A DNA stretch of 64,000 nucleotides, taken from the NCBI GenBank assembly GCA_963693285.1, contig OY848921.1:5903229-5967228 (forward strand), read 5' to 3'. Numbering within the stretch: the stretch's first letter is position 1; every line of letters starts with the position of its first letter. The notes under the pieces were generated by a model, which searched no databases, was not told the DNA's origin, and saw nothing but the letters and a program-made list of their open reading frames with translations. The translations under genes and the position numbers were made by a program. Below are positions 11,725 through 23,280 of this stretch, piece by piece. The stretch is from Xestospongia muta (lineage: Eukaryota; Porifera; Demospongiae; Haplosclerida; Petrosiidae).

Positions 11725-13099
11725 TTTGAACAGGACAGCAGTTTATACCACAATGACTATAAAATGATAATATAAAACTAGAAATGTTTTAAAAATTATA
11801 TATGTATAAAATAATAATAAGGTATTAAAATGTTTTAATATGAGGCATACACTTGTAAAAATTGTATTTTGTGTTTCATTTAAATAATTAAAGTAGTAAT
11901 TTGAAGCTGCCACTCAGTGAAATGGAATTACATTAAGTTAATGTGAATTGGCTTAGTACTAGACAACTGATCTGAACACTTGATAAAATCTCATGTTAGT
12001 TTCTATACATATATGTATATATATGAGTGTGTGTGGTTTAGTCACACTTATGTAAGAATGCAACTAAAAATTTTGCTGGCTTCACAGTGATTTGATACCC
12101 CTCCTCCTTATCTGTAATAAAAAGAAACATCTCAAATTGTTAATTTTCCAATCACTTTAATACGTGCTGTGGCATCCTTGTGATATGTATCACAGTGTAA
12201 GGGCTATCATTATATTTATTTTAGCTGCTTTCCTGTGTCATTGTGGGTGTGATTGTGGAATTAATAACAGAAAATTTGTACAAATGTCTACACATGAGAT
12301 CTTTTTAGGAAATAGAAGTACACAAATTGTGCAGTTCTAAAGTAATTGTGACCTGATTTGCAAAAAGGGACCACTTCTGGCAAAACATTTGTGACATGAT
12401 TTATAAAAAATGACAATTATTAAAACATCGCAAAAACAGTTTTGTATACATAAAGCTGCTATAATATGTGCAACTATTCATGGAACTGCATGTATGTATA
12501 CAAAACTGTTTTTTAGGTGTTATACTGTTTTTCATAAACCATATCACAATTGTTTGATAGAAGTGTCCCTTATTGCAAATCAAGTTATAATTAGCAATAA
12601 TTATTTGGACAAAATGTACTCAACAATGTAGATATAATTGTTAGAGCAGTGGAAATTATCTCAGAAGTTAGGCAGATGTTGTAATGGTGTCATTATATTT
12701 ATTCTGTGGTAGCTTTGATGTGTAATATGAGTAAGGTTGTTACTACATTAATTCCATTCACTATAAGTAGCTTTGATGTGCAATGTGTATGTATAAGTGC
12801 AGCCACATCACTCCTCTGTCAATATGAGCTGTGACTATGGAATTAATAACAGGAAATGTGATACTCTCACATTATAGATGTATTATATACTATGTCATAA
12901 CTCTGAGGTATATAGCAGCAATGTCAGACCCTCACCCCTTGATGTCAGACCAAGGGTTGTTATTAACAGGAGAAGGTCTTACAGCTATGGATCAATTCCA
13001 CTAACACCTTAACAATTTACAGATAATAATCTAATCTGCTAGTCACACTATTTACATTAATTTTTGGTAAAAGTGCTAAAGATAATGTTAGAATTATAC
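11725..13099 (-). other. 5' untranslated piece and large first intron of RTK-A
   Basis: A splice acceptor (CATTTTATAG) at about 11,757 precedes 32 bases of leader before the ATG. The rest up to 13,105 would be the first intron if the non-coding exon near 13.1 kb is used. Segments at 12,690-13,080 are related to 33.5-34.4 kb, 36.5-36.85 kb and 42.06-42.3 kb, including a TGTATTATGTGTAAGGTTGTTACTAC-like repeat. A possible inverted match around 12,410-12,520 (CAAAACAGTTTTGTATAC) suggests a small foldback element. Confidence 0.5.
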
Positions 13100-13390
13100 T
13101 CACAATAAGAATATAAAAATGAAGAAATTGTGAAAAAGCGATCTGTAATCACTGGACTGGACTAGTCTCGTACCTAGATATACGACGAGTGGACAAGGAA
13201 AAAAGTAGGTCTGCTGAATCAAGGTGATGTTTTTGAAGCAAGTCACCAATATGATGCTGACGCTGGTAGAGTAAACTGCCAATTATTAGTCGCGCCCATT
13301 TCTCTGACGTTTGTGTATGGCAAAGGGTTACATGGACAACGCTCCGCAACAATATTTCGTTAGAGCTAGATAACATACTTAGGCATACAA
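13100..13390 (-). promoter_or_regulatory. 5' non-coding exon and promoter module of RTK-A
   Basis: On the minus strand an exon-like segment ends in a strong donor (CTTATT|GTGAGTATAAT) at about 13,108. The same segment occurs at 34.44-34.68 kb, 36.89-37.07 kb and 42.35-42.48 kb, upstream of the other RTK copies. The block is CpG-richer than its surroundings and holds a conserved AATGGGCGCGACT word at about 13,290-13,302, also found at 34,625-34,637. The conservation suggests a transcription start region; no start site can be proven from sequence. Confidence 0.55.
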
Positions 13391-14520
13391 AATTAAAAAA
13401 AAAATGGAATAAACATAAAAACAATATATGTTACTACTAGAAAGTTTATACAAATCGCACATTCTATGAACAGAAAATAGTTCAAAAAAAACGGACAAGC
13501 TCTGTACAACCATGAAGAAATTATATTGATCCAACTATGGTACTATTGTATTGACTTCCAATTCATTTTCAAGATGACATGGTATATCGAAATCGTTTAT
13601 AGTTATCTGTTTTTTTCTAATCTACCCAATTATTGGACTCATCCTACAGATTTCAAATTATAAGTCTACACAAATAAAATTCTTACATTGTACACACAAT
13701 TTACAGCCCTAAACCTTAAACTCTCAACACACAGGTTTATGTTTAATTTCTAATAAGAGTTAGAAATTTCATACGTCTTTGAAGGCAAACATTTGGAAGA
13801 TCTTTTGATGTGTACAAATGTTCCACTTATCCTAATATGGTAAGATAGTCATTTATTGCTATCTTATCTTCGGATTCCACTGTTTGATTTGATTTTTGAC
13901 TTTTTTCTTTCATGCTGTTCTGTTGGTGTGAATTTCTTTGGGTTCATTTTAATTCTATCAGGTTTGTTGTAATCAGTAATTATAATTGTAATGATTATTA
14001 ATGATTACAGTATATCGAGTAATTGTATTGTAATTGTAATCAGTATTTTCTATAGGGGAAGTAATTATAATATAATTGTAATTACACTAAGTAATTGTAA
14101 TCAATTAGTAATTCAGTGCCTTATAGTTTATTGTGTTAAATATGTCAGAATTTTTTGCTTGACAATAAATCAAAGAAAGTGTGTAAATGTGAGTTTAACA
14201 TTCTTTACATATTGTACATGTCTAATTATGCATTGTACATTAAGCAGTAAATTGACTGATAACACTACATGTGATTTGTCACTGAATGTAGCTGTATCAC
14301 CTGCAGTCACACTGTGTGAAACAAATGACATGGCTACATGCAGCAAAGGGATCAACTATTAATGTTTTTTGAAAACCCTTTTTTGAGAATAACACAATAA
14401 AAATATGGTTAAAAGCATTTTCATAATATTGTTGACACTATCGTTTTCAGAGTCTACCCCATCCTTTATATTTATAAAAAAGGATGGTAAATTGAAAGTA
14501 TAAATTCTAAGGTATTAAGA
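13391..14520. other. Upstream repeat-derived DNA
   Basis: The part at 13,780-13,970 is a dispersed repeat also seen at 33.0-33.2, 41.4-41.6, 58.2-58.4 and 59.5-59.7 kb, recognised by TGTTCTGTTGGTGTGAA. The part at 13,970-14,110 is a GTAATTGTAATCA-type simple repeat. The open frame at 13,991-14,362 partly reflects that simple repeat and has no known motif. A small palindrome (CATCCTTTA...AAAGGATG) lies at 14,461-14,486. Confidence 0.45.
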
Positions 14521-14524
14521 TCTC

Positions 14525-15110
14525 TTTGTTTAGCACTTTTAATCTTTCGAGGACTGGTATAAATGGTAATGGCTCAATCCTACCCATGTTTGGAAATCTA
14601 CCTTTTCCCCTTCTTCTTAATTCAAGGTTCTTCCATTCTTCTTCTAAGGAATTCAGAGTGTAACTATACTGAAAGGCTAGAGGATCATCACATTCTCAGA
14701 CAGTCTACCATTTCTTTCCTGGTGTTGACTTTATGATTAGTGATAGCTTGGTGAAGATTGTCACATGAAATGAAATCATTTATTGTCATTTCTTTTACAT
14801 TGAAGGGATTTAATGTGTTACCTTTGATATAAGATTACTCCAATCCTTTGGAACAAACTTATGCTGAGTGTTACATCTAGCTGTATCAATACTACCAAAA
14901 TCTTAATTATTGGGTAGGTATGAATGTCCAACTACCATTACCATTTGGTCAATAGTAGTCAAAGAGTACATATCATTACTGATAACTTGTAGGATGAGAT
15001 AGACGAGATTAATGTTGTGATTTTGCTATTGCTTTCAACATGAATGACTGTACATAATGAGATCTGTGGCAGCTCAATTGTTTACAGTACTTAAAAATAC
15101 AAGACCCAAC
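14525..15110 (-). pseudogene. Eroded multicopy transposon-type gene (DUF7869-like)
   Basis: Minus-strand translation gives, with frame breaks and stops, a series of segments in this order: INLVYLILQVISNDMYS at about 14,975-15,025, VVGHSYLPN followed by DFGSID, then FVPKDW, then VNTRKE, then LNSLEEEWKNLELRRRGKG and finally a PFIPVL...LKVLNKEILIP end. This order resembles a protein family that is multicopy in invertebrate genomes and is annotated as DUF7869-like. The name is from memory and moderately sure. The lost residues and stops show it is dead. Confidence 0.45.
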
Positions 15111-15395
15111 TTCACATGATTCTTATGATGCTATTCCTTCATTCCAAACATGCATATATCCAACACTGGTTACATCGAGAGTTGACATTTATAAAACACG
15201 ACATTGGTTGAGAGGACAGGAGTAGGTAACAACTGTTATAAATCAAACATCAGTACACCCATCCCCTACATTTCAAGAATGCTTTAAAACTTTCATGTTA
15301 TCATTTGTGTTTGTTCTTTTAATTTAAAAATCAAATCTGCTGTTTTTAAAGATATATATAATTTTTGATTTTACAGTAAGTGAACATACTCTAAA
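15111..15395. other. Leader of the inverted RTK pseudogene
   Basis: An acceptor-like TTGATTTTACAG ends at 15,375, shortly before the ATG at 15,396. This matches the placement of the leader exon in the intact receptors. No other feature is seen. Confidence 0.35.
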
Positions 15396-16781
15396 ATGGT
15401 GAGGTTCTTGATTGTTTTGCTTTGTTATTCAGTTTTAATTAATGGATAGGTAAGCCTTATTGTGACACTGTATTATTGTAATCTGTGTTTTCATATAGAG
15501 TTGTCATGCTATATCATCTTGCTCATACAATGTATCTGTGTCTTCTGTAACATCATATGTTGTATATTGTGGTACTTACACCTTATGTGGATTTTCAGAA
15601 GGTTATTTTCATTGTCTAAATGGGTTAGTATAATACCTTTTATGAAATATTTTTTAATGTATTTATCATTAAATTTTGCTTATGACATCATACAATCCAA
15701 AAGAAGATAACAATATTTTTACACTACGACACAATATAAAGTGACTTATAATCTTCAACTGGAATGCTGTCCAGGTTATGGTCCTAAACCAAACTGTCTA
15801 CGTAAGTTAACACATATTGTTACATTTTCTTGTGGACACATTTTAATTATTGTTTCCTCTCAACACACCAATATGCAGTTCACAATGTGGCAATAACAAA
15901 CAATGTACAGCGCCTGACATTTGGACATGTGTCAGTGGATGGAAAGGCAGTGACTGCTTAACACGTATGGTTACATTTTCTTGTGGGTACATTTAATTAT
16001 TGCTCCCTCTCCACACAGCAATTTGCAGCTACCCATGTGGCACTAATAAAGAATGTACAACTCCTGACACTTGTACATGTGTCAATGGATGGACAGGCAG
16101 TGACTGTTTAACAAGTTCAACTACATCTCGTGTTTCATCATCCTCATCTACATCAACTATACCATATATTCAATCATTCTCACCTACATTAACTACACAA
16201 TATGTTCCATTGTACTTACCCCATGTTTCATCATCTTCGTCTATATCAACTATACCACATGTTCAAACATTCTCACCTACATTAACTACACAATATGTTC
16301 CATCATCTTCATCTACATCATCAAAGCCCTCAATAATAATCATTGCAGTAGTGATTGTCATAATACTGTCTATATCAGCTGCGGTTATTATAATAGTTTG
16401 TTTAAAAAGAAGAAAGAGAATCCAAGCCAGGTAATGAAGATAGTTAGTTTTAAATGTATAAGTTTGAACGTAAATTACTATATTGTAATTATTGTTATTA
16501 CAAGCAATATTATTTCTTATTTTGTAGCAATGAATTGGAGATGACATATAGTGAAAACTCCCTAAATACCAATAACTTAACATTACTTACTGCAGTAGAC
16601 AACAATTATACAGTACACAGTGACAGCAACAAAGATATCACTGACATGCTAAATCACACTCTTACACATGATGTTTTATCTTCACATTCAAAATGGTTAT
16701 CAGAATGCAGAATTATTCCAGGATCATTGGTGGAATTACAAGAGACTATTGGTCAAGGTATTGTTAATAGTTATATGTAAT
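15396..16781 (+). pseudogene. Inverted RTK copy lacking its kinase
   Basis: This is the only receptor copy on the plus strand. Recognisable exons are the signal exon (15,396-15,449), EMI part 1 (about 15,498-15,610), EMI part 2 with CCPGYGPKPNC (about 15,735-15,801), an EGF exon (about 15,881-15,965), an EGF/stalk/membrane exon (about 16,019-16,431, ending [11 protein letters not shown]) and a juxtamembrane exon (about 16,527-16,755, ending LQETIGQG). Damage: a 4-base insertion in exon 1 gives an in-frame TAG, and the acceptor AG of EMI part 2 and of the first EGF exon are changed (ATTTTTACACTACG, CACACCAATATGC). No kinase exon follows. From about 16,782 the sequence is a retrotransposon. It cannot make a full receptor. 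Confidence 0.85.
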
Positions 16782-17690
16782 CCCATCAGGCAGATCATAT
16801 TGTCATAGATGTGGATGCTATGACTACGAGGGACGGACATGCAAGTACCGGCAAGCCAAGTGCCACCTTTGTGGTAAAATTGGCCACATCTCACCTGTCT
16901 GTAGAAGGAGTTCAACAAAGAAAACTCTTGATTTTAGAAGTAAAAAAAAAAGCAGGAAAACAAATGTAGTGACTGAAGATTTAAGGGTTGCTAACACTGA
17001 TAGTGAGTTAGTACTGCATGCACTTATCATAGGCAAGCCCTCTGTTAAACCTATTCGAGTAGACTTGGAGGTTCAGGCAAGAAGCTGACCTTGGATATAG
17101 ACACAGGGGCAGCTGTATCTATCTTATCTGAGAAGGGTTTTCAACAGTTGTTCTCAGTAGTTGAGCTTAAGGGTTCTTCATTGTTGCTGAAAACGTATAC
17201 AGGAGAACACATGCAGATATTGGGAACACTGGCAGTTAAAGTGTGTTATCTGTCACAAGGTCCATTTGACCTGGAACTGGTAGTGGTTTCTGGTGATGGT
17301 CCCTGCCTTATGGGCAGAGACTGGCTACAGGTCATTCGTTTAGACTGGACTTCAATTGCTGTTGTTTCACAAGGAACTTCAACTAGGGCAGTACAGGGTG
17401 TCCTAGACAATTACCCGGATGTCTTCACAGAAGGTTAGGAACTATTTATCCCTTTAAAGCAACATTATTTGTTGTCAAGGATGCAAAACTTGGTTCCATA
17501 GGGCTCGACCTGTGCCTTTAGCTTTGAAGAGTCATGTAGAGGAGGCACTCAACTGATTAGAAGCAGATGGTGTCCTGGAAAAGGTTACTTATAGTGACTG
17601 GGCAGCACCAATTGTGACTGTTCCTAAAAGGGATGGTAGTATCAGACTGTGTGGAGACTATAAAGTCACCATTTTGGTGAGAGCAGAGAG
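16782..17690 (+). mobile_element. Ty3/Gypsy fragment: gag zinc knuckles, protease and start of reverse transcriptase
   Basis: Plus-strand sequence encodes two CCHC-like knuckles (CHRCG... and CHLCGKIGHISPVC) at about 16,797-16,905. After a frame break, a retropepsin with the DTGA active-site motif lies at about 17,096-17,110, with the GRDWL region at about 17,310. A further break leads to the N-terminal part of reverse transcriptase ([21 protein letters not shown]) ending near 17,660. The rest of pol is missing. It abuts the juxtamembrane exon of the inverted RTK copy, so the insertion or rearrangement probably removed the kinase half. Confidence 0.8.
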
Positions 17691-18039
17691 TTCAGCTTAT
17701 GTATCAATTACATGTATTAAAAAAAACATCTTGACATTATATTTTCAATAATTCTATTGGATATTATGCTACTACTATAGTTTCCTAACACTACTTTTAG
17801 ATTTAATATTAAAAATCCAGCCTTAAAGTTATTTGTCAAGAGCATTTGTAACTTTTCTCTGCACCCTTCCTGGAGTTTATAATAAATTAAGAGATATATT
17901 TTAGTGAACTAACATTCTTTTGAAGGAACTGAAGGAGGCCTTTGATTTTGTGCAGTCATTTCAAAATGTTCTACATCTGAGGCTCCGTGTTTACTATAGT
18001 ATATATGTACAATGTATATCATCATTGTATATGACTGGT
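17691..18039 (-). other. 3' flank of FNR-1, with one copy of the unit amplified at 45.4-46.2 kb
   Basis: The stretch at about 17,925-18,090 is a single copy of the sequence that forms the 167-bp tandem array near FNR-2, recognised by TTTCAAAATGTTCTACATCT. The upstream part matches 45.1-45.35 kb (TTTGAAGGAACTGAAGGA). It is therefore the shared 3' region of the two FNR genes. Confidence 0.6.
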
Positions 18040-21000
18040 TTACCTTGCTTTGTAAGGAGGGGGGACTGGAGGAATTGACTTCTTTACTTTCCTTGTTTTT
18101 GTAGTAGTATGAGAAATATTTTCATAAACAAGATTATTTGCACTTTCCTTCTCTTCCCCTGGACTGGGGTATGTGATTACCGGTATGTCTTGCAGATCAT
18201 ATGTGTTTCTTTTGAAAATGACACTAAACATTTATTATTGTTATATTTACAAACCTTTGTCCACTGACAGAATTGTTATTCATTGTAATATCACTTTGGG
18301 TCTCATAATTGTCTTCAAAGTCTACAGACCTTTAAAAAATTTATATTCAATAACAATTTGTGATAAGTCATGTTTCATCACTTTTTATTAATCTCATCAT
18401 AATCAATTAGTGGATCTTCAGTATCACCTTGTATTCCATAGTGTCTGTATATACACATAATAATAGTATTATTTCAAATAAGTTCACATTATATAAACAA
18501 AAAACTTGTTTTTAAATTGTCATACCTTTTTGATATATATTTCTTGAAAACACAAACTGATATTATTATGCAACAAACACAAAGAAACAATGACCCACCA
18601 CCAGCAGAACCAATTGCACTGAATAGTATTACATTCTTTTTTGTTTTAGTTTCATTGCTTGTATCATTTGACAGAAAATAAACTGATGTCACTGTTAACA
18701 CCTGTCCATCAACCATTATTTCTGAAGTATGTGCTATCCAATTTTGTAATATAGCCAATAGTTGCAATGTTGTGAAATTAGATATAGCAGATAGTCTTGC
18801 TCTCATTTGTATTGTATGTTCACTGTCACATTGTAAAGTGGTATCTGATATATAGTCTGAAGTTATTGAACAATAACAGACTTTATTCAACACTCTAAGT
18901 ATAGCTTGAGTAATTTCAGTGATTTTAATTTCAGTATTATTTAGCTATTATAACAAAATATTGTGTCATAATATTTGTCATTGGTACATAACTTACTATC
19001 CACAGATTACAGTTATCCAATCCATTGATATACATAACAATCATTTTGTTGTCATACACTTGAAAGTGATCATGTAAAATTTGTTATCATATTTAAAATA
19101 AACTAACCAGGAATTAGTATATTTTGAGATTCCAAACCATGTCCTTCTTTAGTTTGTGCTGACACTGACAGACAATATTTTGAAAGTGGATCCAGTTTTT
19201 CTATTTTAATTGAAGTATTAAGAGTATGTATTAATAATTTGTTTATGTCAACCACAAAACATTGATCTATTGATTTGGTCAGATTAAAGGAATATCCTGT
19301 CACAATTCCTCTCCCCTCCTCTAGTGTTAGTGGCTTTATTTTTATGTTTATATCAGTTGGAGAAATTCTCTGTGCTAGCTTAATGTTTGGAGCCACTCTG
19401 GGAACTATAGAAGGCAAACCTCTTATAATGTTGCTATTATATTATACCTGTCTCTTGAGTAAAAAACACTTCACTTAAACCTTTTCCTGCGCCAGCAATA
19501 GTAACTGCATAAATATTAACTTCATATGGAATATAAGGATCTATAGAGTGTATCATAATTGCTAATGAATACAAGTTAAGGTGTAACTGACTTAGATTTT
19601 GTATCAATTGATATAAACTTTTTGTAGGTTCAACTGAGGCAGAATCATTAAATGGTTTAATTTCTGTTAATTGCAAACTCCTAATATTGATGACGTAGTA
19701 TAAAATAATTCCATTTGTTAGTAATGGTGGCTCCCATGAAATGTTGACTGATGTATTTGAAAGTACAATGACAGTTAATTGTTGTATAGTGCCTGGTTCT
19801 AATCGATCGTAGAAGAATGTAATGACATGATATTTTAGAAATTTGGATATTTCATCTATGTTTGTAACATCTATCAATCTAACCTGTCTGTTCAGTTATA
19901 TTGTATATATAATCTGACTGAGGTCCTTCTCCTCCACCAGTTGTAGCTGAGATACTTACTCCCACTTCTTGATAAGGTGACAATCGATCCAGAAGATATA
20001 ATGTGAACTGACTATCTACAGTCCTAGTAGATATCTCACTACCATTAATATAGTTGATGTACAGAGTATAGTGAGTAATGATACCATTAGGTATCAATGG
20101 AGGCTCCCATTCAATTAGAAGTGATGAAGAATTAACAACACCAACTGTAACATACTCTGGAGAGTCATCAGGAGCTAAATTATAAGATTATAGATTAAAT
20201 GAGATTATAAATACTTATAAATGCTCACTCACCATCTTCTAATGTGGTAAAGTTAATACAATGATTTTTTCCTTTTCCATTAGTTGTCCATTGAGGTCTG
20301 ACACAGCAAAAGTATGAAGTAAATGGTTTAAGAAATATCAAAGGGACTTTTAATTTCTGTGTGGTTTCTGATGTTATTGTAGTGTTAGTATTTGATATAT
20401 TACATATCACTATGTAACCATCAAAACTTCCATATTGCATGTATTGAAATGGAGGATTCCATGTTATTATACAGTGTGTACTAGAAAGGCCTAAAATAGT
20501 CATATTTTGAATAGGTCCTGTGAGAAAAAGAAAGATCATACATATGTGCTATCATGTTTGAAGTCAATTTAGTTTATCACTGTAAAAATTAATATTTTTT
20601 TTATAATTAACAACTAATTTGTAGCTTACATGAGTGATTACAATGGAGTTTAAATTATTTACTATGTTTAATTTGATGTTTTATTTGTAGTAGTATATAC
20701 CAACACACCAACAAATTATAACGAGTATTTCAAATGATTCTAGATTCCATAGTAATCCAAAATAGTAAACTGTAAATTGGTTGTTAAAGTACCGATTACT
20801 TTTATAGTGATACATACTTCAGTGTGGTGAAAGTATGCCATTTAAATTGTATAGACTTTTATAGTTTGCTACTTTCTCGAAGCACCAGAGTGCAAAATTT
20901 TATATGTAAAATGTGCATTAAGTAATAAGTAATCATACGTTAATGTTAATTAAATTGTATGTAGTATACCTAGGCAATGAATTCCATTTGTAGCAAGTTC

Positions 21001-23212
21001 AGATGATGTATCACAGGAACAGAAGTATGATCCATTAGTATTAATACAGTGATGATGACATATGTTTAGTGAACACTCATTAATGTCTAATGTAATTTAA
21101 ACAATAAATGTAATCATAAAATTCTAGACAAGTATCTTATTACCTGATAAACAGTTATAACCATCCCATCCACTAACACAAGTACAATTGTTTGGTGCAG
21201 TACATTCTTTGTTAATACCACAAACAGGATTACAAATAGCTAATAAGATAAAAGTAACAATAGTACTATGTGTAGATAATTCAATATACCAGTTAGACAA
21301 ACACTACCAGTCCATCCAGTCATACAAGTACAATTGTTTGGAGCTGTACATTCCATATTAGTGTCACATTGAGTATCACAAATTGCTGTGTTGAGATAAA
21401 ACTGTATAATAGGTTCAAATAAACATATTCCTACCTGTTAAGCAGTCAATGCCTGTCCATCCACTGACACATGTACAAGTATTAGGAGCTGAGCATTCCT
21501 TGTTAGTGCCACATTGGGAATTGCAAATTGCTATATAAATATTGCAATATTATATGTCATTAACAAGTATAACTTACGTAGACAGTTTGTTTTAGGACCA
21601 TAACCTGAACAACATTGCAGTTGATGATAATAAGTTGTTGTATATTGTGTCGTAGAGTGAGTTCTATATTATAATTTAACAGCAAATAAATTAAAATATA
21701 TACTTTTTTGTTGCATTATTACTATTTTCCTTTTTGAAAATAATTTTTTATTGTTTTAAACTAAATTAATATAATTAATGATAATAGCAATACTGCGATA
21801 CGTATATCACTGTAACAATTGATTCAACCAATGGTCACATATAGTTTATTAACAACTTCTAATGACATATGTGAAGTTCACATTCTATAGTGACTGCCAG
21901 CCCTATATGAATACTTATTTTGTCAATGGTTAAACATATGAGACTGTCCATGCAGAAAAGGGACCTAGTGGCTCATTTCATGGAATCTTTTTTTCTTTAT
22001 GAATTCACTGACCAAGCTATTCCCTACATTTGGCGTTATTTCGTTCGAATTGTAGGTATTGTTGCTAAGTTACACGCCTAGGAACAGTCTTTATTATTGA
22101 ATTTAATTCTTCAAAAAATGCATTTTTAGTTTGCACACATTTTCCGTATACTTCCGTTTAGTTACGTGACGTCACTTAATTCATCAGTGGTCGGCGTGGT
22201 AACCCAACTACTCAACTTATGTCCAGAGGCCTTTGTGTAGTGTTATAGGAGTTACTAGTTGTTTAGAACGTTTACTGATGTTGTAAAAGAATGACTAAAG
22301 ACATATGAAGAGAATTTGAAGCATTTAAAATATTCAAAAAGCAGTAGTTGGATAAATGCGTCATAGGTCCGTATACAGCTTGTTAGACATCAAAAAAGCA
22401 AAAAAGTAAACAAACGAAGGTTGCTAGGGCTGTAAAAGCTTCGTTCATGAAGCTCTACAAAGGTTTTGAGGCACTACAAGTCGTAATCGCGTTTCGCGTG
22501 GGTGCATCGATATTTCACTAAAATTGCATTTTCTCAATAAATTAATTTGCACGACTAGGTCCCTTTCTGCGTGGACGGTCACATATTTTCATTCCTCTGA
22601 CAATTAGCTACATGAATTGTCAATTTCAGAGTATATTATAGGTAATAATCAATAACAGTATGAAGTTCACTACTTTACACATGCAGTTAATGTTGATATC
22701 ATCCAGTTGTAATTTCTATGAATTGGTTCTCTTAACCGCTTAATTTTACAGTGATGTAGATAGTATTAGTATTAAGCTACAAAGTGAAATGGTAAATACT
22801 GAAAGTTAGAAACAAAATGTATTAAATTGGAATATCAACTTCATTTGATATATGAATAGCCACTATATACATAAATAATATTTGGTGACCATTTTTCTGG
22901 CCTACTTTACGGAATAAGTTTAAGCAATACCATGTTAAATAATATTATATAGGCAAACCATATACACAAAGGTATTAGATATTATACTAACCCATCTCGA
23001 CAACGACTACGTCCCCACCAGCCACATGAGGTGTAAACAGCATAATAGTGAAGATATGATGTTATAGAAGACATAGATACATAGTATGAACAAGATGCTA
23101 CAGCATGACAACTGTATATGATAAGACAGATTACAATAATACAGTGTAACAATAAAGTTTACCTATCAATCAAAACTGCACAACAAAACAAGATAATCAA
23201 GAGCCTCATCAT
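18040..23212 (-). CDS. FNR-1: EMI/EGF/FN3 membrane receptor with Tyr- and Pro-rich tail, no kinase
   Basis: Seventeen exons sum to about 878 codons with consistent phases: 23,163-23,212; 22,992-23,111; 21,578-21,663; 21,435-21,530; 21,290-21,385; 21,144-21,239; 20,970-21,086; 20,233-20,517; 19,884-20,174; 19,592-19,798; 19,448-19,540; 19,108-19,404; 18,997-19,058; 18,526-18,944; 18,382-18,444; 18,255-18,329; 18,040-18,223. Order: signal peptide ([17 protein letters not shown]), EMI-like module ([23 protein letters not shown]), three EGF repeats, a DINEC calcium-binding EGF, four FN3 domains (WxPP cores), an unidentified Cys-bearing membrane-proximal module, a membrane helix and a tail. The tail has Tyr sites ([22 protein letters not shown]) and ends in [11 protein letters not shown], an SH3-ligand type. 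It has no kinase, so it would signal through SH2/SH3 partners. The last codon pair AGG TAA could also serve as a splice donor. Confidence 0.85.
20518..20969 (-). other. FNR-1 intron between calcium-binding EGF and FN3-1
   Basis: AT-rich intronic sequence with no feature seen beyond the flanking splice signals. Confidence 0.4.
21940..22582. mobile_element. Non-autonomous DNA element with about 35-bp terminal inverted repeats, inside an FNR-1 intron
   Basis: The left end reads GAGACTGTCCATGCAGAAAA then GGGACCTAGTGGC. The right end is its reverse complement with few changes (CGACTAGGTCCCTTTCTGCG then TGGACGGTCAC). ATAT flanks both ends and may be a 4-bp target duplication. The 643-bp interior is richer in CpG than its surroundings and contains a CRE-like palindrome (ACGTGACGTCACT). 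No transposase frame is visible. It sits in the large intron between the two EMI exons. Confidence 0.65.
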
Positions 23213-23280
23213 TTTAGAGTTTAAACACTGACTGTAACTAAAATCCAAGCATTTCACTAAAAAACTGATCAGTTCAACAT

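Noticed and set aside
16263..16583. Minus-strand frame opposite the inverted RTK pseudogene
   Set aside because: Antisense to the membrane-helix exon; low-complexity Asn/Tyr/Ile composition.
17091..17438. Host gene for an aspartic protease
   Set aside because: The DTGA motif is that of a retrotransposon protease, next to gag knuckles and reverse-transcriptase sequence.
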